Notes: generated from the letters alone by a model not told the origin. A DNA stretch of 64,000 nucleotides from JAEXOD01 sp964652025 (GCA_964652025.1 CAZYZX010000011.1:62001-126000), one strand, 5' to 3'; shown: positions 33,474-43,304, counted from the stretch's first letter. Program-made: numbers and translations.

Positions 33474-34136
33474 ATGAAGCATGCTATATATGTTTTTTGT
33501 TTAATTTTGATAAGTAATTTATCCTTTGCTCAAAATGATACAACCTTATATACAAAAAACCCACTTTACCAATTGCAAATGGATTTATATAAGGTTTATA
33601 AAACTAAGCAAGCAGATATAGTTATGCTTGGTAACTCTATTACACATGGTGCTAACTGGAATGAATTGCTTGGAAGATATAACGTGGTTGAAAGGGGTAT
33701 ACCTAGCGACGTTTTAGATGGCTTTAATGCAAGATTAAATACTGTTATTGATCTTAAACCTAAATTTGTGTTTATTATGGGTGGAATTAACGATATTTAT
33801 AATTGGATACCTACAGATAAAATTTTTGAAAAGTACGTTAAACTTATAACAGAACTTAAGAAAAATAACATTAAACCTATTATTCAATCTACATTATTTG
33901 CCGGTGCTAAATGGAAATCTTACAGCGATAGAAATAAAGAAGTGCTTAAATTAAACAAATTGCTTTCTGATTATGCTAAAAAGAACTTAATAGATTTTAT
34001 AGACCTGAACAAAAAATTATCTTCTAAAAATGTGTTAATAGCAGATTACACTTACGATGGGTTACACCTTAATGCTAAAGGTTATGAAATTTGGGCTGCA
34101 GAAGTTGATAAGATTTTAAGAAAATATAATTATTAA
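33474..34136 (+). CDS. Secreted SGNH/GDSL-family hydrolase
   Basis: A 220-residue precursor with a signal peptide ending near 'SNLSFAQ'. Block I is 'IVMLGNSITHGANW', with Asn for the usual Asp before the catalytic Ser; block III is 'FIMGGINDIYNW' and block V 'DGLHLNAKGYEIW' holds the catalytic Asp and His. Ser, Gly, Asn and His positions of SGNH esterases are thus all seen. It probably deacetylates or esterifies a polysaccharide or lipid in the envelope. It leads the run with a second SGNH protein and the MBOAT transferase downstream, which suggests a function in acetylating a surface glycan. Confidence 0.88.
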   Translation: MKHAIYVFCLILISNLSFAQNDTTLYTKNPLYQLQMDLYKVYKTKQADIVMLGNSITHGANWNELLGRYNVVERGIPSDVLDGFNARLNTVIDLKPKFVFIMGGINDIYNWIPTDKIFEKYVKLITELKKNNIKPIIQSTLFAGAKWKSYSDRNKEVLKLNKLLSDYAKKNLIDFIDLNKKLSSKNVLIADYTYDGLHLNAKGYEIWAAEVDKILRKYNY

Positions 34137-34156
34137 TAAAAGGGAGATGCAAATAA

Positions 34157-35569
34157 ATGAAATCTACAAACAGATTAATTGATGGACTTTGGTTAACATT
34201 ACTTGTTACCGGGTTCCTGTTTTTACTTAATCTTTTGCCAGAAGATACTACGGTTTTTGGCTTAAAATTAAAGCCCGTGGATATAATTTCTGACTTAAAG
34301 CAAAAAGATATTTATGATTATAGCGATTATAAATTTCAAGATGAAGAAAAAGATACATCTAATAAATTATTAAACGAGTATTATTTTATTAAACCACAAT
34401 TAAATCAAGCTTCATTCTACTTTTTTGGAAATGACGAAAGTAGTGTGGCTTTACAAGATATAACAAGAAAAGTTAAAATAACAGGCGATGTTGCTCAATT
34501 AAAATACTTTTTTGATGCATTAAAACAATCTAAAACAAGTAAAATTCGCATTGCACATTTTGGCGATAGCGGTATAGAGGGTGACCTTATTACTGCTCAA
34601 TTACGAGAAATGTTGCAAGATACTTATGGCGGAAAAGGTGTTGGCTTTTTATCTATCACTTCACAAGATGTAAAATTCCGCACCACTACAGAGATGAACT
34701 TTTCTGATAATTGGGAATCTGCTTCTGTTTTTACTTCTAATCCCAAAAAATACCCTCTTGGTATTAATGGCGAGGTATTTATTCCTAAGCCCGGAAGCTT
34801 TGTAGAGTATATCGCAACACCACGTAAACTTAAAAATATAAAATCTTTTAACACTGTTAGATTATTTTATAGCGACGCTGATAACAGCCAAGTTACTTTT
34901 ACTTTTGATGGTTCCGATAAACAAACTTTTAACCTTTCACCATCTACTAACGTTAAAGAATTAGTTGTTGACGCTAAAAAAAGCGTTAAAAAAGTACGTA
35001 TAGATTTCCCAAGCACTAAGAAAGGATTTTTCTACGGCGTTAGTTTAGAAGAAGGAAACGGCGTTTATGTGGATAATTTCCCTTTACGCGGCAATTCCGG
35101 TATTTCTATAAAAGATATACCTATTGAAAAGTTAAAAGATTTTAATAAATTGATGAATTATAAGCTTATTATTCTTCAATTCGGGTTAAATGTTGCAAAT
35201 CAAAGACAGCGTGATTTTGGTTGGTACGAAAAAGAAATGGCTACCGTTATTAATCATCTTAAATCTGCTTTCCCTAATACAAGCATACTTTTAATTAGTG
35301 TTAGTGATAAAAGCATTAAAAACGGAAATAATTTTGTAACCGAACCTACCGTTATTAGTTTACTTAATGCTCAAAGAAATATTGCTAATAATAATGGTAT
35401 TGCATTTTGGAATTTATTTGAAGCTATGGGTGGACCTAATAGTATGCCTAAATGGGTAGATAGCAACCCACCAAAAGCATTTAAAGACTATACACACTTT
35501 AATTTAGATGGCGCTGCTGAAGTTGCTAAGCTTTTAGGAGACGCTTTAATTGAAGCTTCTAAAAAATAA
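34157..35569 (+). CDS. Membrane-anchored SGNH hydrolase-like protein
   Basis: A 470-residue protein anchored by one N-terminal membrane helix (about residues 10-27). Near residue 137 is 'IRIAHFGDSGIEGDLITAQL' with the GDS Ser; a block III 'LQFGLNVAN' and a late 'DYTHFNLDGAAEVA' supply the Gly/Asn and the Asp/His. A jelly-roll-like middle region separates these blocks. Proteins of this shape act with MBOAT acyltransferases to move acetyl groups to periplasmic polysaccharides (compare the AlgI/AlgX/AlgJ system). It starts 20 bases after the first SGNH gene. Confidence 0.85.
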   Translation: MKSTNRLIDGLWLTLLVTGFLFLLNLLPEDTTVFGLKLKPVDIISDLKQKDIYDYSDYKFQDEEKDTSNKLLNEYYFIKPQLNQASFYFFGNDESSVALQDITRKVKITGDVAQLKYFFDALKQSKTSKIRIAHFGDSGIEGDLITAQLREMLQDTYGGKGVGFLSITSQDVKFRTTTEMNFSDNWESASVFTSNPKKYPLGINGEVFIPKPGSFVEYIATPRKLKNIKSFNTVRLFYSDADNSQVTFTFDGSDKQTFNLSPSTNVKELVVDAKKSVKKVRIDFPSTKKGFFYGVSLEEGNGVYVDNFPLRGNSGISIKDIPIEKLKDFNKLMNYKLIILQFGLNVANQRQRDFGWYEKEMATVINHLKSAFPNTSILLISVSDKSIKNGNNFVTEPTVISLLNAQRNIANNNGIAFWNLFEAMGGPNSMPKWVDSNPPKAFKDYTHFNLDGAAEVAKLLGDALIEASKK

Positions 35570-35576
35570 TTTTTTT

Positions 35577-35612
35577 AAGGTCATTCTTTTTTTTTTGAAT
35601 GACCTTTTTTAT
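35577..35612 (+). terminator. Terminator-like hairpin between SGNH and MBOAT genes
   Basis: AAGGTCATTC (35577-35586) and GAATGACCTT (35597-35606) form a 10-pair stem with a T10 loop, then T-rich sequence. It may end most transcripts before the MBOAT gene or act as an attenuator. Confidence 0.8.
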
Positions 35613-35673
35613 TTTGTAAATTAACTTTTATTAAACAACTAAATTTATATTAAATTTTATTAACGGAAATAAA

Positions 35674-37143
35674 ATGGAGACTTCGTTTTGGGAACGATTG
35701 TTTGATACATTAAAGTATCATGCAGATGCACCTATGATTTTTAACAGCGGTTTTTTCTTATTCTTTTTCCTATTTACAATTTTCTTTTATCAATTTTTTT
35801 ATAATACTAAACGTGCAAAATACCTTTTCTTAACAGTAGTATCTATTTATTTTTATTACAAAAGTAGTGGCTTTTATTTCTTTTTAATTATTGTTAGCTC
35901 TCTTATAGATTATATTGCTGGTTTATGGATGGAGCGCCTTGAAAAACCATTTGAAAGAAAAGCATTAATGACTTTAAGTATTATTGCAAACTTTGGTATA
36001 TTAGGTTACTTTAAATACACTAACTTTTTTATCGATACCCTTAACTCGCTCCATTTAGCTAACTTTCAACCTGTAGATATATTTTTACCCGTTGGTATAT
36101 CCTTCTTTACGTTCCAATCCTTAAGTTACACTATTGATGTTTACAGACGCCAACTTAAAGCTGAACGTAATTTTTTAGATTTCCTCTTCTTCGTTTCTTT
36201 CTTCCCTCAACTTGTGGCTGGTCCTATTGTTCGTGCAGCAGACTTTTTACCACAACTAAGAAAGCCAACTATTGTTACTAATGAAGATATTGGTAAAGCT
36301 GTTTTTTTAATTGCTACAGGTTTATTTAAAAAAGCCGTTATTGCAGATTATATAAGCATCAATTTTGTAGATAGAATTTTTGAATGGCCCACACGATATA
36401 CAGGGGTAGAAAACTTAATGGGTCTTTATGGTTATGCTTTACAAATTTATTGCGATTTTTCCGGCTATAGCGATATGGCTATTGGCTTAGCATTGCTACT
36501 TGGGTTTAAACTTAGAATTAACTTCGATAGCCCGTATCAATCCGCAAGTATAACAGAGTTTTGGAGACGTTGGCATATTTCCCTTTCCAGTTGGTTAAAA
36601 GATTATTTATATATTACATTAGGTGGAAACAGAAAAGGAAAAGTTAGACAATATATAAACCTAATGTTAACTATGCTTTTAGGTGGCTTGTGGCATGGTG
36701 CCGCTTGGAAATTTGTGGTTTGGGGTGGTATTCATGGATTTATTTTATCTGTAGAAAAATTGTTAAACTTTCCAGAATGGGTTAAAGGAAGCAAAATTAA
36801 ACGTTTTATTGGTATAATTATTACTTTCCACATTGTTAATTTGGCTTGGATTTTCTTTAGAGCTTCATCTTACCAAAGTGCTATTGATATGATTAACCAA
36901 ATATTATTCTACTTTAATGGTAAAGTTTTCTTCCAATTTGTAGAAGCTTACCCCATTATTGTATTTTTAATGGTATTGGGATTTATTTTACACTTTACCC
37001 CGCAATCTTGGGCAGATAAGACTGAGCAAATTGTACAAAAAATACCTTTAGTTGGCAAAGCTGCTATTTTGGCTTTTGTTATTTGGCTTGTTATTCAAGT
37101 TAAATCTGCCGATATTCAACCGTTTATTTATTTCCAATTTTAA
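35674..37143 (+). CDS. MBOAT-family O-acyltransferase (AlgI/DltB-like)
   Basis: A 489-residue integral membrane protein with many hydrophobic helices. MBOAT family marks are 'SFFPQLVAGPIVRAADFLPQ', 'FDSPYQSASITEFWRRWHIS', 'GGNRKGKVRQYINL' and the catalytic His in 'LLGGLWHGAAWKF'. Such enzymes carry acetyl or other acyl groups across the inner membrane for transfer to alginate, cellulose, or teichoic acid-type polymers. With the two SGNH hydrolases upstream it forms a plausible surface-glycan O-acetylation set; the polymer is unknown. A hairpin terminator lies between it and the second SGNH gene. Confidence 0.93.
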   Translation: METSFWERLFDTLKYHADAPMIFNSGFFLFFFLFTIFFYQFFYNTKRAKYLFLTVVSIYFYYKSSGFYFFLIIVSSLIDYIAGLWMERLEKPFERKALMTLSIIANFGILGYFKYTNFFIDTLNSLHLANFQPVDIFLPVGISFFTFQSLSYTIDVYRRQLKAERNFLDFLFFVSFFPQLVAGPIVRAADFLPQLRKPTIVTNEDIGKAVFLIATGLFKKAVIADYISINFVDRIFEWPTRYTGVENLMGLYGYALQIYCDFSGYSDMAIGLALLLGFKLRINFDSPYQSASITEFWRRWHISLSSWLKDYLYITLGGNRKGKVRQYINLMLTMLLGGLWHGAAWKFVVWGGIHGFILSVEKLLNFPEWVKGSKIKRFIGIIITFHIVNLAWIFFRASSYQSAIDMINQILFYFNGKVFFQFVEAYPIIVFLMVLGFILHFTPQSWADKTEQIVQKIPLVGKAAILAFVIWLVIQVKSADIQPFIYFQF

Positions 37144-37161
37144 TATTACACAATAAAAAAA

Positions 37162-37182
37162 AGCCGTCAATTAAAGACGGCT
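37162..37182. terminator. Bidirectional terminator between MBOAT gene and serS
   Basis: AGCCGTC (37162-37168) and GACGGCT (37176-37182) with A-rich bases on the left and seven T on the right form a classical two-way terminator between two convergent genes. Confidence 0.9.
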
Positions 37183-37207
37183 TTTTTTATTTTAATATAA
37201 AGTAATT

Positions 37208-38485
37208 TTAATCTATTACCTTAAATCCAGTATATCTTTGCAATACCTCTGGAACAATAATTTTACCTTCTGGAGTTTGATAATTTTCTAAAATCGAAAC
37301 CATTAATCTACTTGTGGCAAGTCCACTGCCATTTAATGTGTGAACAAAATCAAGTTTCTTGTCACTCTCTTTTCTAAATCTTATATTTGCTCTTCTTGCC
37401 TGAAAACTTTCAAAATTACTGCAAGATGAAGCTTCTAACCAACGGTTTTCTGCTGGCGACCATGTCTCTATATCATAGCACTTTGCAGCCGAAAAGCTTA
37501 AATCGCCCGTGCATAACATTAATATTCTGTATGGAATTTTTAACGCTTGTAATATATCTTCTGCATCCTGAACAAGTTTTTCTAATTCATCATAAGAACT
37601 TTCTGGCTTAACAAATTTTACCATCTCTACTTTATTAAATTGGTGAAGCCTTAAAAATCCTTTGCTTTCCTTTCCATAGCTTCCTGCCTCTCTTCTAAAA
37701 CATGCGGAGTAACCAACATAATAAATAGGCAAGTTCTTTTCATCTAAAATTTCGTTGCGATGTAAATTTGTAATAGGCACTTCTGCAGTTGGAATTAAAA
37801 ACAGCTCATCTTTTGTAATATTATACATGTCTTCTTCCATTTTAGGAATTTGCCCCGTCCCTTTCATGCTTTCCCTATTTACCACAAATGGTGGGAACAC
37901 TTCTTTATAATTATGTTTAGATATATGATAATCTAACATATAATTAATTAAAGCACGTTCTAAAGTAGCACCCTTGCCAACATAAACAGGAAATCCACTA
38001 CCACTTATTTTAGCTCCACGTTCAAAATCTAAAATATTATTCTTTTTACCTAATTCTAAATGGTCTAAAACTTTTTCTTCTTTTTCAAACGTAAAGCCTT
38101 CGGGTAACCATGTTCTTACTACAACGTTTTCTTCTGCACTTTTACCTACCGGAACAGACGAATGCGGTAAATTTGGTATCCAAAGCAAAAGGTTATTTAA
38201 CTTTTCTTCAATATCTCTTAGCTCGTCATCAAGCTGTTTAATTTCATCCGATACTGTTTTCATTTCTGCAACAATTGCATCAGCATTTTCTCCAGCTCGC
38301 TTTAATCGCGCAACTTCTGCGCTTACTTTATTTTTTTGTGCTTTTAATTCTTCTGCTTTTTGTAAGTTGGCGCGCCTCTGTTTATCTAATTCTAAAACTT
38401 GGTCTACCGTACTTTTTTCGTTCTTGTTTTCTACTCCCGCTTTTACAAGCTCTGGATTTTCTCTTATAAACTTTAAATCTAACAT
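37208..38485 (-). CDS. serS: Seryl-tRNA synthetase
   Basis: This 425-residue class II synthetase starts 'MLDLKFIRENPELVKAGVEN', the usual SerRS start, followed by the coiled-coil tRNA-binding arm (about 27-100). Motif 2 is 'YYVGYSACFRREAGSYGKES' and motif 3 is 'HTLNGSGLATSRLMVSILEN'. It charges tRNA-Ser. It lies 16 bases downstream of leuS on the same strand, so the two synthetase genes form an operon ending at the bidirectional terminator. Confidence 0.98.
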   Translation of the reverse strand: MLDLKFIRENPELVKAGVENKNEKSTVDQVLELDKQRRANLQKAEELKAQKNKVSAEVARLKRAGENADAIVAEMKTVSDEIKQLDDELRDIEEKLNNLLLWIPNLPHSSVPVGKSAEENVVVRTWLPEGFTFEKEEKVLDHLELGKKNNILDFERGAKISGSGFPVYVGKGATLERALINYMLDYHISKHNYKEVFPPFVVNRESMKGTGQIPKMEEDMYNITKDELFLIPTAEVPITNLHRNEILDEKNLPIYYVGYSACFRREAGSYGKESKGFLRLHQFNKVEMVKFVKPESSYDELEKLVQDAEDILQALKIPYRILMLCTGDLSFSAAKCYDIETWSPAENRWLEASSCSNFESFQARRANIRFRKESDKKLDFVHTLNGSGLATSRLMVSILENYQTPEGKIIVPEVLQRYTGFKVID

Positions 38486-38501
38486 TTATTTTCCCTTTTT
38501 T

Positions 38502-40970
38502 TTATTTTACAACTATGTTGTAAATTTTGTTTTTAACATATATTTCTTTAACTATCGTCTTGCCTTCAGTATATTGTTTTACTTTTTCATCTGCAAAAAC
38601 AACTTTTTTAACGTCTTCATCGCTGCTATTTATTGCTACTTCCACTTTTGCGCGCAACTTTCCATTAACTTGAACTGGAATTATAACTATATCTTCAACT
38701 AACGCTTTTTCATCTATAGTATACCACAAAGGTTTTTCGAAAATACTTGTCTGGCTACCCAATATTTCCCAACATTCCTCCCCTAAGTGTGGGGCTAATG
38801 GGCTAACCATTACAATAAATCTTTTTAATGCGTATAATGTAATTTCGCTACCACAATTCTTTAAGTTATCTGTTAACACATTTAGTGTTTCCATTAATAA
38901 AGCTATTGTAGTGTTAAACCTAAAATTATCTAACTCTTTTTCGTATTTATTTAATGCTTGGTTTATTTTTCTGTAAACTATTTTTTCAGCATCATTTAAA
39001 CTATTAATATCATAAACATCATTGCAAGTAGTGGTTTTAAATAGGTCTTTATAATTATTTGCCAAGTCATATATTCTTTGTGCAAATCTCTCTAAACCTA
39101 CTATTCCTTTATCATTCCAATCGCCACCTAAATCGTATTGCCCCATAAACATTATATACATGCGGAATACATCTGCACCATATACAGAGATGTAATCATC
39201 TGGATTAATTACATTTCCGCGAGATTTAGACATTTTTGCACCTTGATTGGTAATTGTACCTTGGTGTATTAACTTTAAGAATGGTTCATCGCTATTTACT
39301 AAACCAATATCCCGCAAAAACTTATGAATAAACCGTGCATATAATAAGTGCATTGTGGCATGCTCTGCACCGCCTACATACATATCTACAGGTGTCCAAT
39401 CATTTGCTAACTTTGTATTAAACATGCCATCGTTAAATTTTGGGTCTAAATAACGTAAATAGTACCAAGAAGAATCCACAAATGTATCCATTGTATCTGG
39501 TTCCCGTTTAGCGGGTTTGCCACATTTTGGGCATGTTGTGTTCATAAATTCTTCATTCTTTAGTAGTGGGCTGCCACCTGTTGGCTTAAATTCTACATCA
39601 TAAGGAAGTACAACCGGTAAATCTTCTTCGTTTACAGGCACTTCTCCACATTCATCACAATATACAATAGGAATTGGCGTTCCCCAATATCTTTGGCGAC
39701 TAATTAGCCAATCTCGCAATCTGTAATTTACTTTTCTTGCTCCAATTCCTTTTTCTATTAAATAATCTGTTATCTTATCTATTCCTTCATCACTGTTTAA
39801 GCCGTTAAACTGACCAGAGTTTATCATTACACCTACTTCTGTGTAAGCTTGTGTTAACTCGTCCTCTTCTTTTGTTCCCGGCTCTAAAATAACCTTTACA
39901 ATAGGCATATTATATTTTTTAGCAAATTCAAAATCTCTTTCATCATGTGCAGGAACCGCCATAACAGCACCTGTACCATAAGAAGCCAAAACATAATCTG
40001 CCACCCAAATTGGAACTTTTTGATTATTTACAGGATTAATTGCATAGGCACCCGTAAATACACCTGTTTTTTCTTTAACTGTGCTCGTTCTTTCAATTTC
40101 TGATAAATGTTTAACTGTATCTATATAATTATCAACAGCTTCTTTATATTCTGGTGTAGTAATTTTGCTTACTAAATTATTTTCTGGCGCAAGCACAACA
40201 TATGTAACACCAAAAAGTGTATCTGGTCTAGTAGTAAAAACGGTAATTATATCATCATAACCATCAACTTTAAACTTAGCCTCTGTACCATAACTTTTGC
40301 CAATCCAATTAGTCTGCATTATTTTAGTTTTTTCTGGCCAATCAATTTTATTTAAGCCGTCCAAAAGCTCATCTGCATAATCTGTAATTTTAAAGAACCA
40401 TTGGGAAAGCATACGTTTTTCTACTTTGGCGCCACTTCTTTCTGCAGTACCATCGGGTAAAACTTGTTCGTTAGCTAAAACGGTTTGGTCTACTGGATCC
40501 CAATTAACGGGAGCTTCCTTTTTATATGCTAACCCACGTTTATATAATTGCAAAAATAACCATTGGTTCCACTTATAATACTCTGGAACGCAGGTCATAA
40601 GCTCGCTATCCCAATCATACATGCAACCCATTCTTTTTAACATCTCGCGTATATCGCGTATGTTATTCATTGTACTATCGTATGGGTGAATACCTGTTTT
40701 TATAGCATAACTTTCTGCAGGTAATCCAAATGCATCGTATCCCATCGGTTCAAATACGTTGTATCCTTGTAATTTCTTAAAACGTGCCCATGTATCAGTT
40801 GGTCCATAATTATACCAGTGCCCTATATGCAATTTTGCACCAGATGGATACGAAAACATCACCAAGCAATATAATTTCTTTTTAATATCTTCTAAATTTG
40901 TTTTATGAATTTTACGCTCTTCCCAGCGTTTGACCCATCGGTCTTCTACTTCTGCAAATGGATATTTCAT
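38502..40970 (-). CDS. leuS: Leucyl-tRNA synthetase
   Basis: An 822-residue class I synthetase. The HIGH motif is 'YPSGAKLHIGHWYNYGPTD', the KMSKS motif 'QGAKMSKSRGNVI'; the editing domain with 'VFTTRPDTLFGVTYVVLAPE' lies between, and zinc-type Cys pairs ('YCDECGEVP', 'CPKCGKP') are visible. It charges tRNA-Leu and proofreads. No T-box-like leader is recognised in the 190-base upstream region, which holds a 7-9-7 inverted repeat and a terminator of the preceding gene. Confidence 0.98.
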   Translation of the reverse strand: MKYPFAEVEDRWVKRWEERKIHKTNLEDIKKKLYCLVMFSYPSGAKLHIGHWYNYGPTDTWARFKKLQGYNVFEPMGYDAFGLPAESYAIKTGIHPYDSTMNNIRDIREMLKRMGCMYDWDSELMTCVPEYYKWNQWLFLQLYKRGLAYKKEAPVNWDPVDQTVLANEQVLPDGTAERSGAKVEKRMLSQWFFKITDYADELLDGLNKIDWPEKTKIMQTNWIGKSYGTEAKFKVDGYDDIITVFTTRPDTLFGVTYVVLAPENNLVSKITTPEYKEAVDNYIDTVKHLSEIERTSTVKEKTGVFTGAYAINPVNNQKVPIWVADYVLASYGTGAVMAVPAHDERDFEFAKKYNMPIVKVILEPGTKEEDELTQAYTEVGVMINSGQFNGLNSDEGIDKITDYLIEKGIGARKVNYRLRDWLISRQRYWGTPIPIVYCDECGEVPVNEEDLPVVLPYDVEFKPTGGSPLLKNEEFMNTTCPKCGKPAKREPDTMDTFVDSSWYYLRYLDPKFNDGMFNTKLANDWTPVDMYVGGAEHATMHLLYARFIHKFLRDIGLVNSDEPFLKLIHQGTITNQGAKMSKSRGNVINPDDYISVYGADVFRMYIMFMGQYDLGGDWNDKGIVGLERFAQRIYDLANNYKDLFKTTTCNDVYDINSLNDAEKIVYRKINQALNKYEKELDNFRFNTTIALLMETLNVLTDNLKNCGSEITLYALKRFIVMVSPLAPHLGEECWEILGSQTSIFEKPLWYTIDEKALVEDIVIIPVQVNGKLRAKVEVAINSSDEDVKKVVFADEKVKQYTEGKTIVKEIYVKNKIYNIVVK

Positions 40971-41001
40971 TTCTCTTACGCACTTTATTTATAAAATAAC
41001 C

Positions 41002-41024
41002 TGTAAATTATTAAATTATTTACA
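41002..41024. promoter_or_regulatory. Operator-like inverted repeat upstream of leuS
   Basis: TGTAAAT and ATTTACA flank nine A/T bases, 32 bases before the leuS start. It overlaps a weak TTGAAA/TAATTT promoter-like arrangement. It may be an operator or merely an AT palindrome. Confidence 0.3.
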
Positions 41025-41101
41025 CTTTTTCAACCTTTTTATTTTAACTTGTTAATTTTATTATTGTTATTTAAATTAACTTTCCCCCTTTTAAAATAAA
41101 A

Positions 41102-41138
41102 AAAGCCTACATTTTACTATTAAAAAATTGTAGGCTTT
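41102..41138 (-). terminator. Hairpin terminator after the DUF5683 gene
   Basis: AAAGCCTACA (41102-41111) and TGTAGGCTTT (41129-41138) pair over 10 bases around a 17-base A/T-rich loop. On the minus strand it is followed by seven T, 22 bases past the stop of the upstream gene. Confidence 0.85.
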
Positions 41139-41160
41139 ATTTTAATAAATGTTTTTATTC

Positions 41161-41901
41161 TTAAAACGATGTTACAAAATTTATTCTTATTCCACTATTC
41201 CCTGTAAATAAATTCTCTGGGCTAAAGTTAACATTCCAAGATTGCTCAGTTTTTAAATTTTTATTGTGCTTATTAACTAATCTAACAGCATTAATTACAC
41301 TTGCAATACGATTTAATATAAGCGCACCAACAGCAAAGCGAACGTTGTTATAAGCTTGCTCGCTACTTGTCCACATATTTCTATATTCTTTGCGCATATC
41401 ATTATCTTTCCAATTCCAATAAAAAACATCTGTATTATAAACTTTGCTAAACTCTCTGTTTAATTCCTTTTCTCTATTATAGGAGTAAACACTCATATAG
41501 CTACCTATGCGCGCATAAAAATCTTGGTCATCACCTGTATATGTAACGCCTCCTTTAGACCTAGCATAAGATTTATAATTATCTTCTTGCCACTTTCCAT
41601 ATGTATTAAAACCAATTGTAGCACCCCAAAAAACAACATCGGCAGCAGTTAGATATTTACCTAAACTGTAATCACCAGCATATAGCTCTCCCATACCGGG
41701 CAAAATGAAACTGTATAAAATAGCAAGCCCCACACTTTTTTTACCTTCACTTGTGTTAAAGGGTATTGCTGTTTTAAAGCTTTTTAATTCTGTTATATTA
41801 ATTTTACTTTTAATTTCATAAAGCCCATTAGTTTCTTGGGCATTTAATATTATTAAATTCACAAAAAACAAACACAAAGCTATTAAGGTTTTTCTTTTCA
41901 T
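41161..41901 (-). CDS. DUF5683 domain protein, exported
   Basis: The 246-residue protein has a signal peptide ending near 'LILNAQ'. The core 'KKSVGLAILYSFILPGMGEL' and 'YAGDYSLGKYLTAADVVFW' gives two hydrophobic segments around a Gly-rich loop, and the end has a 'NRIASVINAVRLVNKHNK' stretch, a pattern known in DUF5683. Function is unknown; these proteins are common envelope proteins in Bacteroidota relatives. It follows mtaB with an 18-base gap on the same strand and has its own terminator. Confidence 0.75.
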   Translation of the reverse strand: MKRKTLIALCLFFVNLIILNAQETNGLYEIKSKINITELKSFKTAIPFNTSEGKKSVGLAILYSFILPGMGELYAGDYSLGKYLTAADVVFWGATIGFNTYGKWQEDNYKSYARSKGGVTYTGDDQDFYARIGSYMSVYSYNREKELNREFSKVYNTDVFYWNWKDNDMRKEYRNMWTSSEQAYNNVRFAVGALILNRIASVINAVRLVNKHNKNLKTEQSWNVNFSPENLFTGNSGIRINFVTSF

Positions 41902-41919
41902 ATTTAACCTAATTTAATT

Positions 41920-43215
41920 TTATATAATTTCTCCATTACAAATATTATCTTTTACGCTAACAATTTTTACAGTAGTTAAGGTATTAATTAACTTATCATC
42001 ATATGGAACTGCTACCCTAACATAATTTGAAGAAAAACCTTGCATATAACCATTATGGTTTTCGGCTTCAAATAAAACTTCTAAATTTTTACCAATCATT
42101 TTTTCTAAAAACTCGTTATGCTTTTTTAAGCTTAAAATTCTTAGCCTGTTGTTTCGTTCCTTTTTTACTTCAACCGGTACCTTATTAGGCATATCAATAG
42201 ATTTTGTATTTGGTCTATCAGAATATGTAAAAACATGTAAATACGAAATTGGTAAATCTTTTAGCAAATTAAAAGTCAATAAAAAATCCTCTTCCGTTTC
42301 TCCCGGAAAACCTACAATAACATCTACTCCAATTCCAATATCTGGAATTGCCGCTGCTATTTTATTAATTAAGTTTTTATAAAAAGTTGCAGTATAACGG
42401 CGTTTCATTAGCTTTAATATTTTGGGGCTGCCATTTTGTAAAGGAATATGAAAATGCTTGCACATTCTATTATCGGTTTTAACCAAATCGATAATTTCAT
42501 CAGTTAATAAGTTCGGCTCTATACTGCTTATTCTTAATCTAAAATTACCATTGTTGCTTAATAATAATTTTAGGGCAGAATAAAAATCAGAATTAACAGA
42601 TTTACCATAATCCCCAACATTAACACCCGTTAAAACAACTTCTTTATATCCATTATCAATAAGCTCGTTAAATTTATTAAGCATAGTTTCAGGTTCCATG
42701 CTTCGGCTTTTACCACGGGCTAAAGGAATAGTGCAATAACTACATTTGTAATCACAGCCATCTTGTATCTTAAAAAATGCTCGAGTTCTACTATCAGCAT
42801 CAGATGAAGATGCTGTAACAAAATCGTTTAATTTATCTGTTGGTGTAACAAAAATGCACGAAAGCTCTTTTTTGTTAAAATCTTCTAATATATTAAATAA
42901 CTTAAATTTTTCGTTACTGCCTAAAACAACGTCCACACCTTTTATTGCTGCAATTTGCTCCGGTCTTAGTTGTGCATAGCAACCTGTAACAGCTACAAAT
43001 CCATTTGGATTATTTCTTAAAGCTCGTCGCACAATTTGGCGGCATTCTTTATCTGCACTTTCTGTTACTGTGCATGTATTTATAACGTAAACATCTGCTG
43101 CTTCGTTAAAATCTACTATTTTATACCCTTGCTGTAAAAATTGCTTTCCTATTGTGCTGGTTTCTGCAAAATTTAACTTACAACCAAGTGTGTAAAATGC
43201 TACTGTATTACTCAA
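41920..43215 (-). CDS. mtaB: tRNA t6A37 methylthiotransferase MtaB
   Basis: A 431-residue radical-SAM enzyme that adds a methylthio group to t6A at position 37 of tRNAs. Domain order is UPF0004 ('FYTLGCKLNFAETSTI', with Cys ligands), radical-SAM ('CDYKCSYCTIPLARGKSRS') and a C-terminal TRAM domain. 'GCKLN' rather than 'GCQMN' points to MtaB and not MiaB. Co-transcribed with the DUF5683 gene. Upstream is a TAATTTTG -7-like box at 43251-43258. Confidence 0.94.
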   Translation of the reverse strand: MSNTVAFYTLGCKLNFAETSTIGKQFLQQGYKIVDFNEAADVYVINTCTVTESADKECRQIVRRALRNNPNGFVAVTGCYAQLRPEQIAAIKGVDVVLGSNEKFKLFNILEDFNKKELSCIFVTPTDKLNDFVTASSSDADSRTRAFFKIQDGCDYKCSYCTIPLARGKSRSMEPETMLNKFNELIDNGYKEVVLTGVNVGDYGKSVNSDFYSALKLLLSNNGNFRLRISSIEPNLLTDEIIDLVKTDNRMCKHFHIPLQNGSPKILKLMKRRYTATFYKNLINKIAAAIPDIGIGVDVIVGFPGETEEDFLLTFNLLKDLPISYLHVFTYSDRPNTKSIDMPNKVPVEVKKERNNRLRILSLKKHNEFLEKMIGKNLEVLFEAENHNGYMQGFSSNYVRVAVPYDDKLINTLTTVKIVSVKDNICNGEII

Positions 43216-43304
43216 TTAGTTCCTTTCTTTAATTTTATTTTTTTATAATACAAAATTAAAAAAGATAGTTCAAAATATATAATATTTATTTTAGGTAATA
43301 AAAA

